Assembly (NCBI RefSeq): GCF_963924675.1
Contig: NC_089235.1
Coordinates: 57,065,520 to 57,129,519, forward strand
Length of the DNA: 64,000 bases
From: Phocoena phocoena
Taxonomy: Eukaryota; Chordata; Mammalia; Artiodactyla; Phocoenidae
Reading direction: 5' to 3'
This document shows, in pieces, positions 36,100 to 48,624 of the stretch; within the stretch, counting starts at the first letter, position 1, and every line of letters starts with the position of its first letter. The notes under the pieces are model-generated. The model ran no database searches. It was given only the letters and a program-made list of their open reading frames with translations, and had not been told where the DNA came from. The position numbers and the translations under genes were made by a program.

Positions 36100-36874
36100 A
36101 ACCTTTCATAGCTAGTAAAACACAACTTCAAACCAAAGTAAAAATAAACAGTTCCCTTCACTTATGTGAATTTAATAACAATAGCAACAACAAAAAGGAG
36201 AGTGTAGTGAAGTACAATGATAGTTAGTGGGCATTAAAATGTACAGAATTCAAACAAGAAAAAAACTCCATAACTGAAAATTAGAAATAAAAACAAAAAT
36301 GAAACCAAAATGAAGAGAGACAGAGTTGAAATTACAATTTTGTCAATGTAAATGAATTTAACTTCATGTTTTGCTATTTGATTTAGATTAAAGTCATGTC
36401 ATTACATCACATTATTGTAGCAGTATCTTTTGGACGCAGTGGATTTTAGAAAATCATTCAAATCACTACAAATTCAACAATATGTTTGGCTAATTAAATG
36501 CCATAGAATTTAAAAACAATAATGATATGGAGCACAATCTGTTTCTTACAAGAATCACATTAACAAAATACTCTTGAAAAATAATCATTATGGGTTTCTT
36601 TTTTTTCCAGACTAGCGGCAAAAATTCAGAAAACAGTCAGTTAAATTGAAAGGACTATATTACTAAATGTATATAAGGCAACACCTTAAGAATCATCTAC
36701 TTCAATTGTATTGACTATTAAGCCCCTGGTTTATTGTTTAATGTGAAGGGAGCACATACTTTCTCAGTCCAGTTGAGAGTCATTAGTCTGTTTTTATTGT
36801 ACCAGCTCAAGCAGAAGTGGCCATTTGAATATGAACTTTGTGCAGAAGCATATCTACCCTTAGTCCACTAATAT
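36100..36874. other. Unique AT-rich non-coding DNA
   Basis: I see no gene or recognisable repeat in this stretch. Confidence 0.5.
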
Positions 36875-37050
36875 TAATATATTTTATAATATGTGCTCAG
36901 TAATCTTCTTAAGGCTTAGGATATAGCAATAAATGAAATAAATTCTATGTCTGCAAAGAACTTTCTCTCCTCTGGGAGAGAACGGCCATGCACACCATGA
37001 AGCAATGTGGGCTCTATAAGAGTTGTGTGAAGAGTGTTATGGAAGCAAAA
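36875..37050 (-). mobile_element. L2 LINE 3' end fragment
   Basis: AATATGTGCTCAGTAATCTT, GGCTTAGGATATAGCAATAA and TGAAATAAATTCTATGTCTG match the reversed L2 3' end (end of tail, then a GATACAGCA-like block). Diverged. Confidence 0.55.
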
Positions 37051-37284
37051 GGATGAATAGGCTGAAGTTCTCTTGATAAGAGGAATGTGGAAATGTTAGG
37101 GCAAATATCTTCACTTGGTCATAAAGTAGACATAACAATAGTACTTCACAACCAAGGAGATGGATGTTTTTTAGAAGCCACAGCATATTCAAAAGCAAAG
37201 GGAAGTAAAGGGGCATTATAGATTTGGAGAAGAGCAAGATATTTTGTGACAGTGTACAGTTGAGTTTTATGACTCATTTCAAAT

Positions 37285-37440
37285 TGTTTAAATCCTCTCA
37301 GCCTTAGTTTCCTCAGTTATACAAATTAGAGTAATTCCTGAACTCGTATCTTATTTTTGATGAGTATAAATGAGGTATATACCTACAGCATACAACCTGG
37401 CTTAATAAATGTCAGCTATCTTTATTACCACTATATAAGC
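37285..37440 (+). mobile_element. MIR SINE
   Basis: TTTAAATCCTCTCAGCCTTA and GTTTCCTCAGTTATACAAAT, then CTGGCTTAATAAATGTCAGC at about 37399-37418, match MIR core and 3' end in plus orientation. Confidence 0.7.
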
Positions 37441-37832
37441 ACAGAGTAATAATCTTCTCTGAAGAGGAAAATTCAAAAATGCGATATAATCCTTACACTT
37501 AATAAAATTAAAATTCTATCCTAGTTATCTTGATTATGTTTGCATTTATGTAGATTAAAACAGAAGTTGTGATGTAAGTTGCTAAGTGGACCAAGGTGAG
37601 CTTAATGATTCTCTCAGCCTGAGGAAACTTCAGACAGTCTTCCTGCTGACTCTAGGCCATGACCTCCTGTTATGTAGAGCATTTCTTTAGAAAACTTGTA
37701 ATGGTGAATTCCTTCTCTGCACATTGAGATGTTGTAAACCTTTTTCAAAGCTTCTTGCCTGTTTCACAGCACAGGAATACCTTTGCCAGGGACCTGGGAG
37801 CCATCTCTCTGAAATGCCATTGTCAGTGGAGA

Positions 37833-37894
37833 TAGGCTTCTACCCCCCCCATAGAGACTGTGAACTGGGGTCTCTATGGGGGGGTAGAAGCCTA
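37833..37894. repeat. Near-perfect inverted repeat, 26-base arms, 11-base loop
   Basis: The left arm at 37833-37858 is TAGGCTTCTA, eight C, then ATAGAGAC. The right arm at 37870-37894 is its reverse complement with seven G, so the only difference is one base of homopolymer length. The loop is 37859-37869. Complementarity stops sharply at both outer ends. No SINE or transposon signature surrounds it. The near-identity of the arms means the structure is recent or is kept by repair, or else is an assembly artefact. Confidence 0.95.
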
Positions 37895-37899
37895 ACTTC

Positions 37900-40425
37900 T
37901 GCAGATGCTTTTCTCCAATTGTAAAACTAGCCCTGTCATGAAGATAGGAGCTGCTTACTTTCCTTTGGATAAAACCAATTAGTAAACACAGATGGCCTAG
38001 GAACCCCCAGCCCAGCTCTTAAAAATTCTCCAGCTCATTCTTTCAGAGAAGTTGAATTCAGAATGAGCTCTTGTCTCTCTGCCCTGTTGAAATAGTCTTG
38101 AATAGTCATCCTTGCCTGTTTAACTTTGTCTGGTGTAATTTTGGCTTTGACAAAGTGAATAGAGCATCATTTATAGTCAAAATCAACAGATGATTTTTTT
38201 TTTAATTAGAAAAAAGAAATAGGTGAAGATGCATATTACTGATTGTATAGAAATAAATGCTGGGAGAAACAACTAGAAGTTGTAAAAGTAATTGTCTTTA
38301 GGGAACAGAATAAAAAATTGTGCAAATTTGGAGCAGGGGGCAGGAATTTTTTTATTATAAGCCTTGTAGAACTATTTTTATTTATAAATTATGAACATCT
38401 ATTACATGTTGAAATTTTTTAAATTAAAATTTAAAGACACCAAAGCAAAAGATTTCAGTTAATTAAGCACGTGGGAAATTAGATTAAAATAATCTCATAA
38501 AATTTAACATATATTAAATCATAGTTAAATTTGCATAATACTTTTCTTGCTTACTAATGCCTCCCTGTACATACATTCTAATTTATGCTTCTTTTTAAAA
38601 ACATTGCCAATAATAACAATGCCATCAATTATAATGTGCATTTCCTAGTGCTTTTCATTTTACAATGTGCTTTTATATAAATTTTCATTATAATTATATT
38701 GGGTATCTCCTTCACCAAGCTAACAAAACAGAAATATTTTTTAAGAGAGAGAGGGAAAGAGAGACAGAGCAGATAGGTAAGCAGCATATGCTGAGAAGGC
38801 TACCTTTCTTTCAGTACATTGCAGGGTAAACGGTGAAATAACTCAACTGTGTGAGTCTGTTTTAGCCACTGTCTGGTTAACACTCCTGCCTCTTTCCTCT
38901 GTGGCTTAGTTTTTCAGTATGCTTGAAGTCATTTGGTAGTGTCTGCACAGTCTGAAAGTCCTTGCCTTTGTTTTCTGCCACATAATCACAACTCAGCTGT
39001 GGAGAACTCAAATAAATGATCATTGTTACTTGTCTGACATCTCTCTACTCACCCAACAAAAGAAATAAAAAGCAAATGAATGTGTTGCTTTTTAGAATGA
39101 AGGCAAAGTAAGTTACAACATGTGCAAATTATATAGTTTGTTATTAGAAAAATAATTTGGAAGAATTTGATGCTTCTTTTTCAAATAGTAAACTACAAAG
39201 TTTGTTTTATATAGCAAGTTCATATGATTGAATGGTGTGTATGTTCTGTATGCACTTGACTATGACATTATATTTCCCAAAGGCTCAATTTTCCTATATC
39301 TAAAGCTAGCACAAGGAAAGCAATTTATAAGACTTTCAGATAAGTAAAGCTGTAACATATTAGGTTTTCTCAACTCTAAGTGCACTACATTTAATAAAAT
39401 CTATTCTTAATTTCCTCATTTGAAATACAATAAAAATATATATCTTACAGGGGTTATTTTGAAACTTGGATTAAATTATATTTTAAAAACACATTTATAA
39501 CCTGCCAACTACAAAAATTTTATTGTACTACTGGGTAGGATCTTTCAGTGGAATTCCTTTTGGTGCACCTCAACTGAATACTGCTGTAGAGGAAATAGTA
39601 TTATGGAAAATGATGAGGGTAAAAATAATAAATATAGCCTTTGGAAGAAAAAAGTCAACTTTTGTCCTTGAAGCCAATGAAATTAATACATTCATTTATT
39701 AGCTCAGAAGGAGTAAAGCGTGTGCTCCACAGTTTAAAACACTTGACATGAACCCATCCTCTTCTAAACTTCCTAATCCCCAATTCTGATACGATTCTTA
39801 TTCAACTCTGAAGCCCTATATCTGCAAATTCCTTAATCCTGCCTCAGGCCAAAGCCTTGACTTTTGGATTTAGTACCTCTAAAACTGCTTCAATAGATTT
39901 ATAATTTATTATGTATTCCTGGACTCTTGGGTAATTAACAGAAAAAAATGGGGATTATTTGAAAGCTACTATGAGAGAAAGATACCATATCTATATATCT
40001 ATCATCTATACCTATTTATCCATCCATCCATATAGGTGTATATATTTTATATGCTATACATATTATTTTCTCTTAGAATTTGTATCTGCTTGTTTGTATG
40101 TCTGTGTACAGCAACTGAAATCAAAAGGCATTATATATAGCAAGAAACTAATGCATATATTGTATATATTATATGCATATACAGGTTCATATGTACACAT
40201 GTAAGTTTTACATAGCTTAGACTTAATTAGAGACTGTAAGTCAACATTCAAAGAAGGAAGGAATATATTACTGCATATTGTAGATTTAAATATTTGTTTG
40301 ATGTTCCCATAAAATAATATAAATTAAAATATTCAATACTTTTGAATTTTATAACTGGGGAAAAAACCCTTAATCTACTCTTTGATGTCTGCTATCCTTG
40401 AACATAGAACTTTTATCACAATATT
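37900..40425. other. Unique AT-rich non-coding DNA
   Basis: About 2.5 kb without a recognisable gene or clear repeat. A degenerate TATC/CATC simple-sequence stretch lies at about 39980-40035. Confidence 0.45.
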
Positions 40426-40491
40426 ACTTTAGTATTTTAGAATGAGTTTATGTACAAACTTTAGTATTTTAGAATGAGTTTATGTACAAAC
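40426..40491. repeat. Perfect tandem duplication of a 32-base unit
   Basis: The unit at 40426-40457, beginning ACTTTAGTATTTTAG, is repeated without change at 40458-40489, and the next two bases also continue the unit. The two copies are identical, so the duplication is recent or well maintained. Confidence 0.98.
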
Positions 40492-41289
40492 AGTGTAATT
40501 TACAAATAAAAATGGACCTCAGAGATGCATAGTTATATGTCCAAGGTCAATAGTTAATTAGCAAACAAAGCTAAAATTGGAATATATTTTTCCTGACTTC
40601 ATTCTTTTCTTTTTTTGAGACATGTGGAATATTACAGTGGAGTCTTGGTAACATTAGTACAATAATTTTTCTTCTTCTTGAATGAATGAACCGCAGGACT
40701 TAGAAAGCTCATAGACCAAATACAGGCTTAGACACTTACCTTGAAATCCACTCATAATAAATGTTATGAAAGTCTGTGATAGACAGTGTGTTTATAGCTG
40801 TCATGCACCTAGCAAGTAGTTACTAGAACTGGAGGCTGTATTTCCATGTATAATGCATGAACTCTCAGGCTGTCGAACCCATGTATGTCAGAAATGCAGT
40901 CATACAAAGTTTTATGCTTTCAGAACATACTGCATAACTCACCTTCACCTTCAGGCATCCTTTAGATGGATTCAAAAAGCTGGAAGAGGAATTTGTTCAT
41001 ACTAATAGTCAACCATCCCACAAGTAATGTGCATCAGGAGATGAAGTTATATAGAAAGAGATTATTCTCCTCTAGGCATATAACAAAATTGCTTTTTCTT
41101 TTTTTCAACCACTGTTAGAGAGGCTTAGAGATGGTGACATAAGCTGTGTTGTAAACAGTCATAGAGAATATGTTAAGCATTCCATTTTGTCACAATATAC
41201 AGAACAAATGAAAGTTTCCAAACAATTGATGCTTATTCCCTGCCTAATGACAACATAGATTTTAAGAATTTACCAAAGCATTTGATGTT
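40492..41289. other. Unique AT-rich non-coding DNA
   Basis: I see no gene or recognisable repeat in this stretch. Confidence 0.5.
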
Positions 41290-41525
41290 TGGTTTAGCAA
41301 AATGGTTAAGTGCATGGACTCTGGAATCAGAGTCTCAGTTCTAAACTTGCCTCTGCAACTTAAATTTTACAACTTTGGGAAAGTTCCTTAAAACTACTCT
41401 ATCATTTAGTTTTCTCTTCAGGAAAATGGGGCTGATAATACCTACCTCATAAGGTTGACTTAAGTATTGAGTTGTTACCTTTGCAATACTTAGAGGATGT
41501 CAGAAATAAAGTAAATGTTCAGAAA
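41290..41525 (+). mobile_element. MIR SINE, nearly full length
   Basis: AAAATGGTTAAGTGCATGGA, TGGAATCAGAGTCTCAGTTC, GGAAAATGGGGCTGATAATA and CCTACCTCATAAGGTTGACT, then GAAATAAAGTAAATGTTCAG, reproduce MIR from its tRNA-like head to its 3' end in plus orientation. Confidence 0.85.
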
Positions 41526-42359
41526 ATTTTAGTTTTTCTTATGAATATTTAATGAGTCTCTTAACTCAAAAATGTAAGGTAATGTAAACTCAAACACAGC
41601 ATTTATGCTCAAGGCAGAGCTGTCATTTCCTACTTTAGCACATTGTCTGCTAAAAACCAAAACAATATCAAAAGAAATATAAACACAGAAAATTAAAAAG
41701 ATATTTATATGCTTAAAAGCAAGATTAACGTATCCATGAGCCAGAAATAAAGTAGAAACTACAGGAAGTGAATGCGTCTGAAAGCACTGCTCTGCAGGTT
41801 TCTGAGCTAGAGACGTCCTGGGGACCAGGAGATCATACAGACCAAACTGTACATAAAATACGGCATACTGCAGCCAGATTCACTGCTTTAGGCAAATGTA
41901 TGTAGAAGGCCTCATGCTTGATGGTGAAAAAATAACATGACTACCAATATAGGGCTTTGATTTTATCAGAAACTGTGGATACAAGATAAGCTAAGGCCAG
42001 GAGGGAAAGGCAAAACACATACTTGAAAGACAAATTTAGCCAACTTCTACTAATTTCATGATGACTCATGATTTGTAGTAACTATAAATATATAAGACTT
42101 CATTCTAGATTGGGGATTTATCACATAGAAGAATGCAAAATGGCTATCAAGAAAGAAAGAGTAAATCAACTGTACTTCAATAAAATTATTAAAAAGAAGG
42201 AAGAGAAAATAAATAATACTAACAATAGCAATACAGAATAAAGACATTTCCCACACAAAATTAATTTGCGAACCAAAACTACAAAACACATGAAAGAACA
42301 AAGTGCTACAAACATATCCTACAAAAATCAACACTTGAGACATGAATTTACTTAAGATG
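41526..42359. other. AT-rich non-coding DNA, with an L1 3' terminus
   Basis: Mostly unassigned; parts may be upstream sequence of the ancient L1 that follows. At 42160-42197 GTAAATCAACTGTACTTCAA followed by TAAAATTATTAAAAA is the very end of an L1 3'UTR in plus orientation. Confidence 0.5.
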
Positions 42360-43580
42360 AATTTCATTTGCAGGAAGCAATCTGAGAAAGATTTAAAATA
42401 AGCACAATTAGCAAACTCAGATTGATAAAGAAGACCATAAAAATAAATGGTGAAACTGACATAATTAGATATGAAGGAAGGACTGATAAGCATGAAAAAT
42501 TTAATTCTTTTTTCCTGTGAAGAGTTAATTAGTGAATTGAAATATAATATTTAGTAATTAACTCAGAATTTATTACAGAGAACTAAAGATATAAAATATA
42601 TTAAAGAAAAGGTAAGAGGAACAGAAGAGAGACTGGGCTGTGCCTGCATTCTTAAATAAGAGTTCCAGAGAATGTAAGAAATGTCAGCGTTAACAATGTT
42701 TAAAGAGATAATTACCAAGAGTTTAGCAGAATGAAAAATCAGAGAAATGAATTTCAAGTGTGGGACAAATATAAATATATATTCACACCAACAACACTGT
42801 GGAAACACTGAAGGAAAAATCACATATAAAAGAAGAAAACCTTAAAAAACCTACTTTAGAGAAAACATTATTTTCAAAGGAATTGCAAGTGCACTGCAGC
42901 AGATGGATGAACAGCAATTGGTTTCACTTATCTAATATTCAAATATTTATCAATTTCCTACTGTTGGCCTGACAGTGGTATTTGTGCCCTGGAGAGAGCT
43001 ATGAACAAGAGACAGAAATCCCTGCTGTCATGGAACATATTACATTCTAGTAGGAGAACAAGAAAGAATAGAATATATAAACATTCTAGGGCAAATAACT
43101 GTGAATCTACTGTGTAAAAAATAAGCCATTATAAAATGATAGGGACAATAAAGATACTTTCAGACATGTAAAAATGAAGATTACATTTTAAAAATAACCA
43201 CATTACTAGAATGATTGTACATTTATAAAATCTACTGAGCCACAATACCAAGCGAGGAAGAAAAATATGTGGTCACTTCAGCAAACACAGAAAGAAAATC
43301 ATTAACATACAATCATTTTTCATGAATTTAAAAATTTTCTAAACTATATGTTTATTGAAGACTGTAAAGTGACGAAATTGTGGCTGATACGACCAAACTC
43401 ACAAAATTATAGTAGTAAAATACATACAATATCTGACATTGATGTTAAGGTAATAAAACTGATTTTATGTGCCACAAACAAATTAGGCTTCTATTTGATA
43501 AAATATGCTTTCAGACTTCTAATATAATTAATAAAATAAAGAAAATATGCAATGCCTTGAGGAGAAAAATGTGTGCAACA
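42360..43580 (+). mobile_element. Ancient L1M ORF1 region, interrupted by an L2
   Basis: A-rich plus-strand sequence resembling old L1 ORF1: GTTAATTAGTGAATTGAAAT, AAGAGTTCCAGAGAATGTAA, ACAATGTTTAAAGAGATAAT and CACTGTGGAAACACTGAAGG are in ORF1 order. After an L2 insertion at 42935-43130 it resumes with GACAATAAAGATACTTTCAG. Heavily decayed. The 145-codon minus-strand open frame at 42493-42056 overlaps its start and is a shadow of A-rich DNA. Confidence 0.5.
42935..43130 (-). mobile_element. L2 LINE 3' end, inserted in the ancient L1
   Basis: AAATATTTATCAATTTCCTA, AGAGCTATGAACAAGAGACA, AAATCCCTGCTGTCATGGAA and CATATTACATTCTAGTAGG match the reversed L2 3' end. It separates two L1 pieces that look collinear. 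Confidence 0.7.
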
Positions 43581-43589
43581 ATCTTTTAA

Positions 43590-43668
43590 AAATTTTCATT
43601 TTTATTCTTTGTATTGAAATATAGTTGATTTACAATATTACATTAGTTTCCAGTGTACAACTAGTTTT
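43590..43668 (-). mobile_element. Short L1 3' end
   Basis: GAAATATAGTTGATTTACAA at 43616-43635 and AGTTTCCAGTGTACAACTAG are the reversed terminal bases of an L1. Only about 80 bases were inserted. Confidence 0.75.
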
Positions 43669-44094
43669 TGAAAGATAATTGCATGGAATTAATTACACAT
43701 TATGGAAAAGGCTGAGAAGCTAATCAGGAGACCCTGAAGCAACCTTAAAAAATGACCATAATAATCATAATAATAAAAAGCAGGAAGTCATGACTGTCCC
43801 TAGATATAGAGGTCAAATGGAGGAGATTGTGTTAACTGAGAAGAGGGACTGACATCAACTTACAGAAGTTAAACATTCTGGAGCTGTCTAGCAGGAACTG
43901 GTCCTATAAAGAGATGCAGCTGCTGCCAGTGACATCTCCCAAGCACAGGAAGAAGGGAAAATATCAGTCCCTTCTCTTTCAATTTCCTCCTCATGTTTTC
44001 ACCCAGCCGGAAATAGGCTGGCACTTAGGACTCACAAGAGTCAGACCCCATTTCAAACAGAAATGAGAACCAGAAGTGGTAGGAAATGTGTTTC
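43669..44094. other. Unique non-coding DNA
   Basis: I see no gene or recognisable repeat in this stretch. Confidence 0.4.
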
Positions 44095-44665
44095 AGAGCA
44101 AAAAGTGTGAAAAGAAAAGGAAAGAAAAAATGATCCTTATATTATATGCACAAAGCTGAGTTCACATTACTGAAAATCTAAATGTGAATAGTAAAACTTC
44201 AGAAGTATCAGATAAAACAGTATCATTTTAATCTTTGCTGGGAAAGTATTCTTAAATAAAACAGAAGCATGCAAATTATAAATAACATACTGATGTACTT
44301 TGTTATATTACTATTAAAATTTACTTTCAACATAAACAAAATTTAAATATATATATATCTGTAAATTAGAAGAAACCTTTACAATGCATCTAACTCCTAT
44401 TGAATTACTATCCAGAATATAGAAAATCCTAAAAATTAATGAGAAGAGATAAATAACCTAATTTATAAATGGCCAAAAGATGAAAGGGAATCCAATGTGC
44501 TGATAAAATATAAAAACATAAATATACTATCAACACAATACACATTCATTCCCCACTCATCAGGTTGGCATCAATTTAAAAACCTGAAAACATGAATATT
44601 AATGAAAATATAGAACAAAGAAAATGGTCATAAACTGCTGGTAAGAATAACTATTATGAAAAGCT
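44095..44665 (+). mobile_element. Ancient L1M ORF2 C-terminal region
   Basis: The plus strand follows late ORF2: GAATTACTATCCAGAATATA at about 44401-44420, TTTATAAATGGCCAAAAGAT, TCATCAGGTTGGCATCAATT and GGTCATAAACTGCTGGTAAG. No open frame remains. Confidence 0.65.
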
Positions 44666-44757
44666 TGGTGTTAGTGAAGTGAAAATATATTGAATTGAGG
44701 CACAGCAAGATGATATAATTTGCTGACAGTTCACAGTCTGTAAGTGGGGAATGTGGA

Positions 44758-44775
44758 TTTTTTTTTTTTTTTTTT
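44758..44775. repeat. Poly-T tract
   Basis: Eighteen T residues without a recognisable element attached. Confidence 0.9.
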
Positions 44776-44804
44776 ACAGTTTTCTAAATGAGATGATAAC
44801 TGTA

Positions 44805-44890
44805 TTTACTGATTGCTTGCATATGCTAAAAACTCTATTAGGTGATGATATATACATGTAATCCTATGAACAGCCTGTGAAATATTAAGA
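44805..44890 (-). mobile_element. MIR SINE fragment
   Basis: ATATGCTAAAAACTCTATTA, ACATGTAATCCTATGAACAG and CCTGTGAAATATTAAGATG resemble the reversed MIR 3' half. Confidence 0.5.
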
Positions 44891-45119
44891 TGTTTCTCTT
44901 TTAAATTTTTTAATTTAATTTTATTTATTTTTCTTTACAACATGTCCTTATGAGTCATCCATATTATACATATCAGTGTATACATGTCAATCCCAATCAC
45001 CCAATTCATCACATCACAATCCCCACCCACTGCTGCTTTCCCCCCTTGGTGTCCATATGTTTGTTCTCTACATCTGTATCTCAATTTCTGCCCTGCAAAA
45101 CGGTTCATCTGTACCATTT

Positions 45120-48100
45120 TTCTAAGTTCCACATATATGCATTAATATATGATATATGTTTTTCTCTTTCTGACTTACTTCACTCTGTATGACAGTCTCT
45201 AGATCCATCCACGTCTCAACAAATGGCCCAATTTCATTCCTTTTTATGGCTGAGTAATATTCCATTGTATATGTACCACATCATCTTTATCCATTTGTCT
45301 GTTGATGGGCATTTAGGTTGCTTCCATGACCTGACTATTGTAAATAGTGCTGCAATGAACATTTGGGAGCATGTGTCTTTTTAAATAATGGTTTTCTCTA
45401 GGTATATGCCCAGTAGTGGGATTGCTGGATCATATGGAAGTTCTATTTTTAGTTTCTTAAGGAACTTCCATACTGTTCTCCATGGTGGCTGTATCAATTT
45501 ACATTCCTACCAACAGTACGAGAGGGTTCCCTTTCCTCCACACCCTCTCCAGCATTTGTTGTTTGTAGATTTTCTGATGATGCCCATTGTGACTGGTGTG
45601 AGGTGATACCTCATTGCAGTTTTGATTTGCATTTCTCTAATAATTAGTGATGCTGAGCAGCTTTTCATGTGCTTCTTGGCCATCTGTATGTCTTCTTTGG
45701 GGAAATGTCTATTTAGGTCTTCTGCCCATTTTTGAATTGGGTTGTTTGTTTTTTTAATATTGAGCTGCGTGAGCTGTTTATATATTTTGGAGATTAATCC
45801 TTTGTCCATTGATTCGTTTGCAAATATTTTCTCCCATTCTTAGCATTGTCTTTTTGTCTTGTTTATAGTTTCCTTTGCTGTGAAAAAGCTTTAAAGTTTC
45901 ATTAGGTCCCATTTGTATATTTTTGTTTTTATTTCCATTACTCTAGGAGGTGGATTAAAAAAGATCTTGTGATTTATGTCAAAGAGTGTTCTTCCTATGC
46001 TTTCCTCTAAGAGTTTTATAGTGTCCAGTCTTACATTTAGGTCTCTAATCCATTTTGAGTTTATTTTTGTGTACTGTGTTAGGGAGTGTTCTAATTTCAT
46101 TCTTTTATGTGTAGCTGTCCAGTTTTCCCAGCACCACTTATTGAAGAGACTGTCTTTTCTCCATTGTATATCCTTGCCTCCTTTGTCATACATTAGTTGA
46201 CCATAGGTGCATGGGTTTATCTCTGGGCTTCCTACCTTGTTCCATTGATCTATATTTCTGTTTTTGTGCCAGTACCATATTGTCTTGATTTCTGTAGCTT
46301 TGTAGTATAGTCTAAAGTCAGGAAGTCTGATTTCGCCAGCTCTACTTTTTGCCCTCAATACTGCTTTGGCTATTCGGGGTCTTTTGTGTCTCCATACAAA
46401 TTTTAAGATTTTTTGTTCTAGTTCTGTAAAAAATGCCGTTGATAATTTGATAGGGATTGCATTGAATCTGTAGCTTGCTTTGGGTAGTATACTCATTTTC
46501 ACACTATTGATTCTTCCAATCCAAGAACATGGTATGTCTCTCCATCGGTTGGTATCATCTTGAATTTCTTTCATCAATGTCTTATAGTTTTCTGAATACA
46601 GATCTTTTGTCTCCCTAGGTAGGTTTATTCCTAGGTATTTTATTCTTTTTGTTGCAGTGGTAAATGGGAGTGATTCCTTAGTTTCTCTTTCAGATTTTTA
46701 ATTAGTGTATAGGAATGCAGGAGATTTCTGTGCATTAATTTTGTATCCTGCAACTTTACCAAATTCATTGATTAACTCTAGTAGTTTTCTGGTGGCATCT
46801 ATAGGATTCTCTGTGTATAGTATCATGTCATTTGCAAACAGTGAGTTTTACTTCTTTTTTTCCAATTTGAATTCCTTTTATTTCTTTTTCTTCTCTGATT
46901 GCCATGGCTAGGACTTCCAAAACTATGTTGAATAATAGTGGTGCGAGTGGACATCCTTGTCTTGTTCCTGATCTTAGAGGAACTGCTTTCAGTTTTTTAC
47001 CATCGAGATTGATGTTTGCTGTGGGTTTGTCATATATGGCCTTTATTATGTTAAGGTAGGTTCCCTCTATGTTCACCTTCTGGAGAGTTTTTATCATAAA
47101 GGGTGTTGAATTTTGTCAAAAGCTTTTTCTCCATCTATTGAGATGATCATATGGTTTTTATTCTTCAATTTGTTAATATGGTGTATCACATTGATTGATT
47201 TGTGTATTTTGAAGAATCCTTGCATCCCTGGTATAAATTCCACTTGATCATGGTCTATGATCCTTTTAATGTGTTGTTGGATTCTGTTTGCTAGTATTTT
47301 GTGGAGGATTTTTGCATTTATATTCATCAGTGATATTGGTCTGTAATTTTCTTTTTTTGTAAGTATCTTTTTCTGGTTTTGGTATCACGGTGATGGTGGC
47401 CTCATAGAATGAGTTTGGAAGTGTTCCTTCCTCTGCAATTTTTTGGAAGAGTTTGAGAATGATGGGTGTTGGCTCTTCTCTAAATGTTTGATAGAATTCA
47501 CCTGTGAAGCCATCTGGTCCTGGACTTTTGTTTGTTGGAATATTTTTAATCACAGTTTCGATTGCATTACTTGTGATTGGTCTGTTCATATGTTCTATTT
47601 CTTCTTGGTTCAGTGTTTGAAGGTTATACCTTTCTAAGAATTTGTCCATTTCTTCCAGGCTGTCAATTTTATTGGCATAGAGTTGCTTGTAATAGTCTGT
47701 TAGGATGCTTTGCATTTCTGCGGTGTCTTTTGTAACTTCTTTTTCATTTCTAATTTTATTCATTTGAGTCCTCTCCCTCTTCTTCTTGATGCTGGCTAAT
47801 GGTTTATCATTTTTGTTTATCTTCTCAGAGAACCAGCTTTCAGTTTTATTGACCTTTGCTATTGTTTTCCTTGTTTCTATTTCATTTATTTCTGATCTGA
47901 TCTTTATGATTTTTCCTTCTGCTAACTTTGGGTTTTGTTTGTTATTCTTTCTCTAGTTTCTTTAGGTGTAAGTTATATTATTGATTGGAGATTTTTCTTG
48001 TTTCTTGAGGTAAGCTTGTATAGCTATAAACTTCCCTCTTAGAACTGCTTTTTCTGCATCCCATAAGTTTTGAATCATCGTGGTTTCATTGTCATTTGTC

Positions 48101-48574
48101 TCTAGGTATTTTTTGATTTCCTCTTTGATTTCTTCAATGATCTCTTGGTTATTTAATACCGTATAGTTTAGCTTCCATGTGTTTGTGTTTTTTACATTTT
48201 TTCCCTGTAATTCATTTCTAATCTCATAGCATTGTGGTCAGAAAAGATGGTTGATATGATTTCAATTTTCTTAAATTTGCTGAGTCTCAGTTTTTGACCC
48301 AAGATGTGATCTATCCTGGAGAATGTTCTGTGCACACTTGAGAAGAAGGTGTAATCTGTTGTTTATGCATGGAATGTCCTATAAATATCAATTAAATCTA
48401 TCTGGTCTATTATGTCATTTAAAGCTTGTGTTTGCTTAGTTATTTTCTGTTTGGATGATCTGTCCATTGGTGTAAGTGAGGTGTTAAAATCCCCCACTAT
48501 TATTGTGTTACTGTCCATTTCCTATTTTATAGATTTTAGCAGTTGCCTTATGTATTGAGGTGCTCCTATGTTGA

Positions 48575-48624
<50 letters not shown>

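Noticed and set aside
35881..36111. The two opposed open frames across the TTGGTCC palindrome as a pair of genes
   Set aside because: Both frames read similar peptides because the DNA is palindromic; there is no start context or other coding evidence.
42056..42493. A 145-codon minus-strand open frame, the longest outside the L1 coding remnants, rich in hydrophobic residues
   Set aside because: It is the complement of A-rich plus-strand DNA that includes an L1 3' terminus (42160-42197) and the beginning of ancient L1 ORF1-like sequence. T-rich complements give long Phe/Ile/Leu/Ser frames by chance.
45891..46577. A 228-codon minus-strand open frame as a host gene
   Set aside because: Its sequence is the C-terminal part of L1 ORF2 and it joins other ORF2 pieces in order; it is a retrotransposon remnant.
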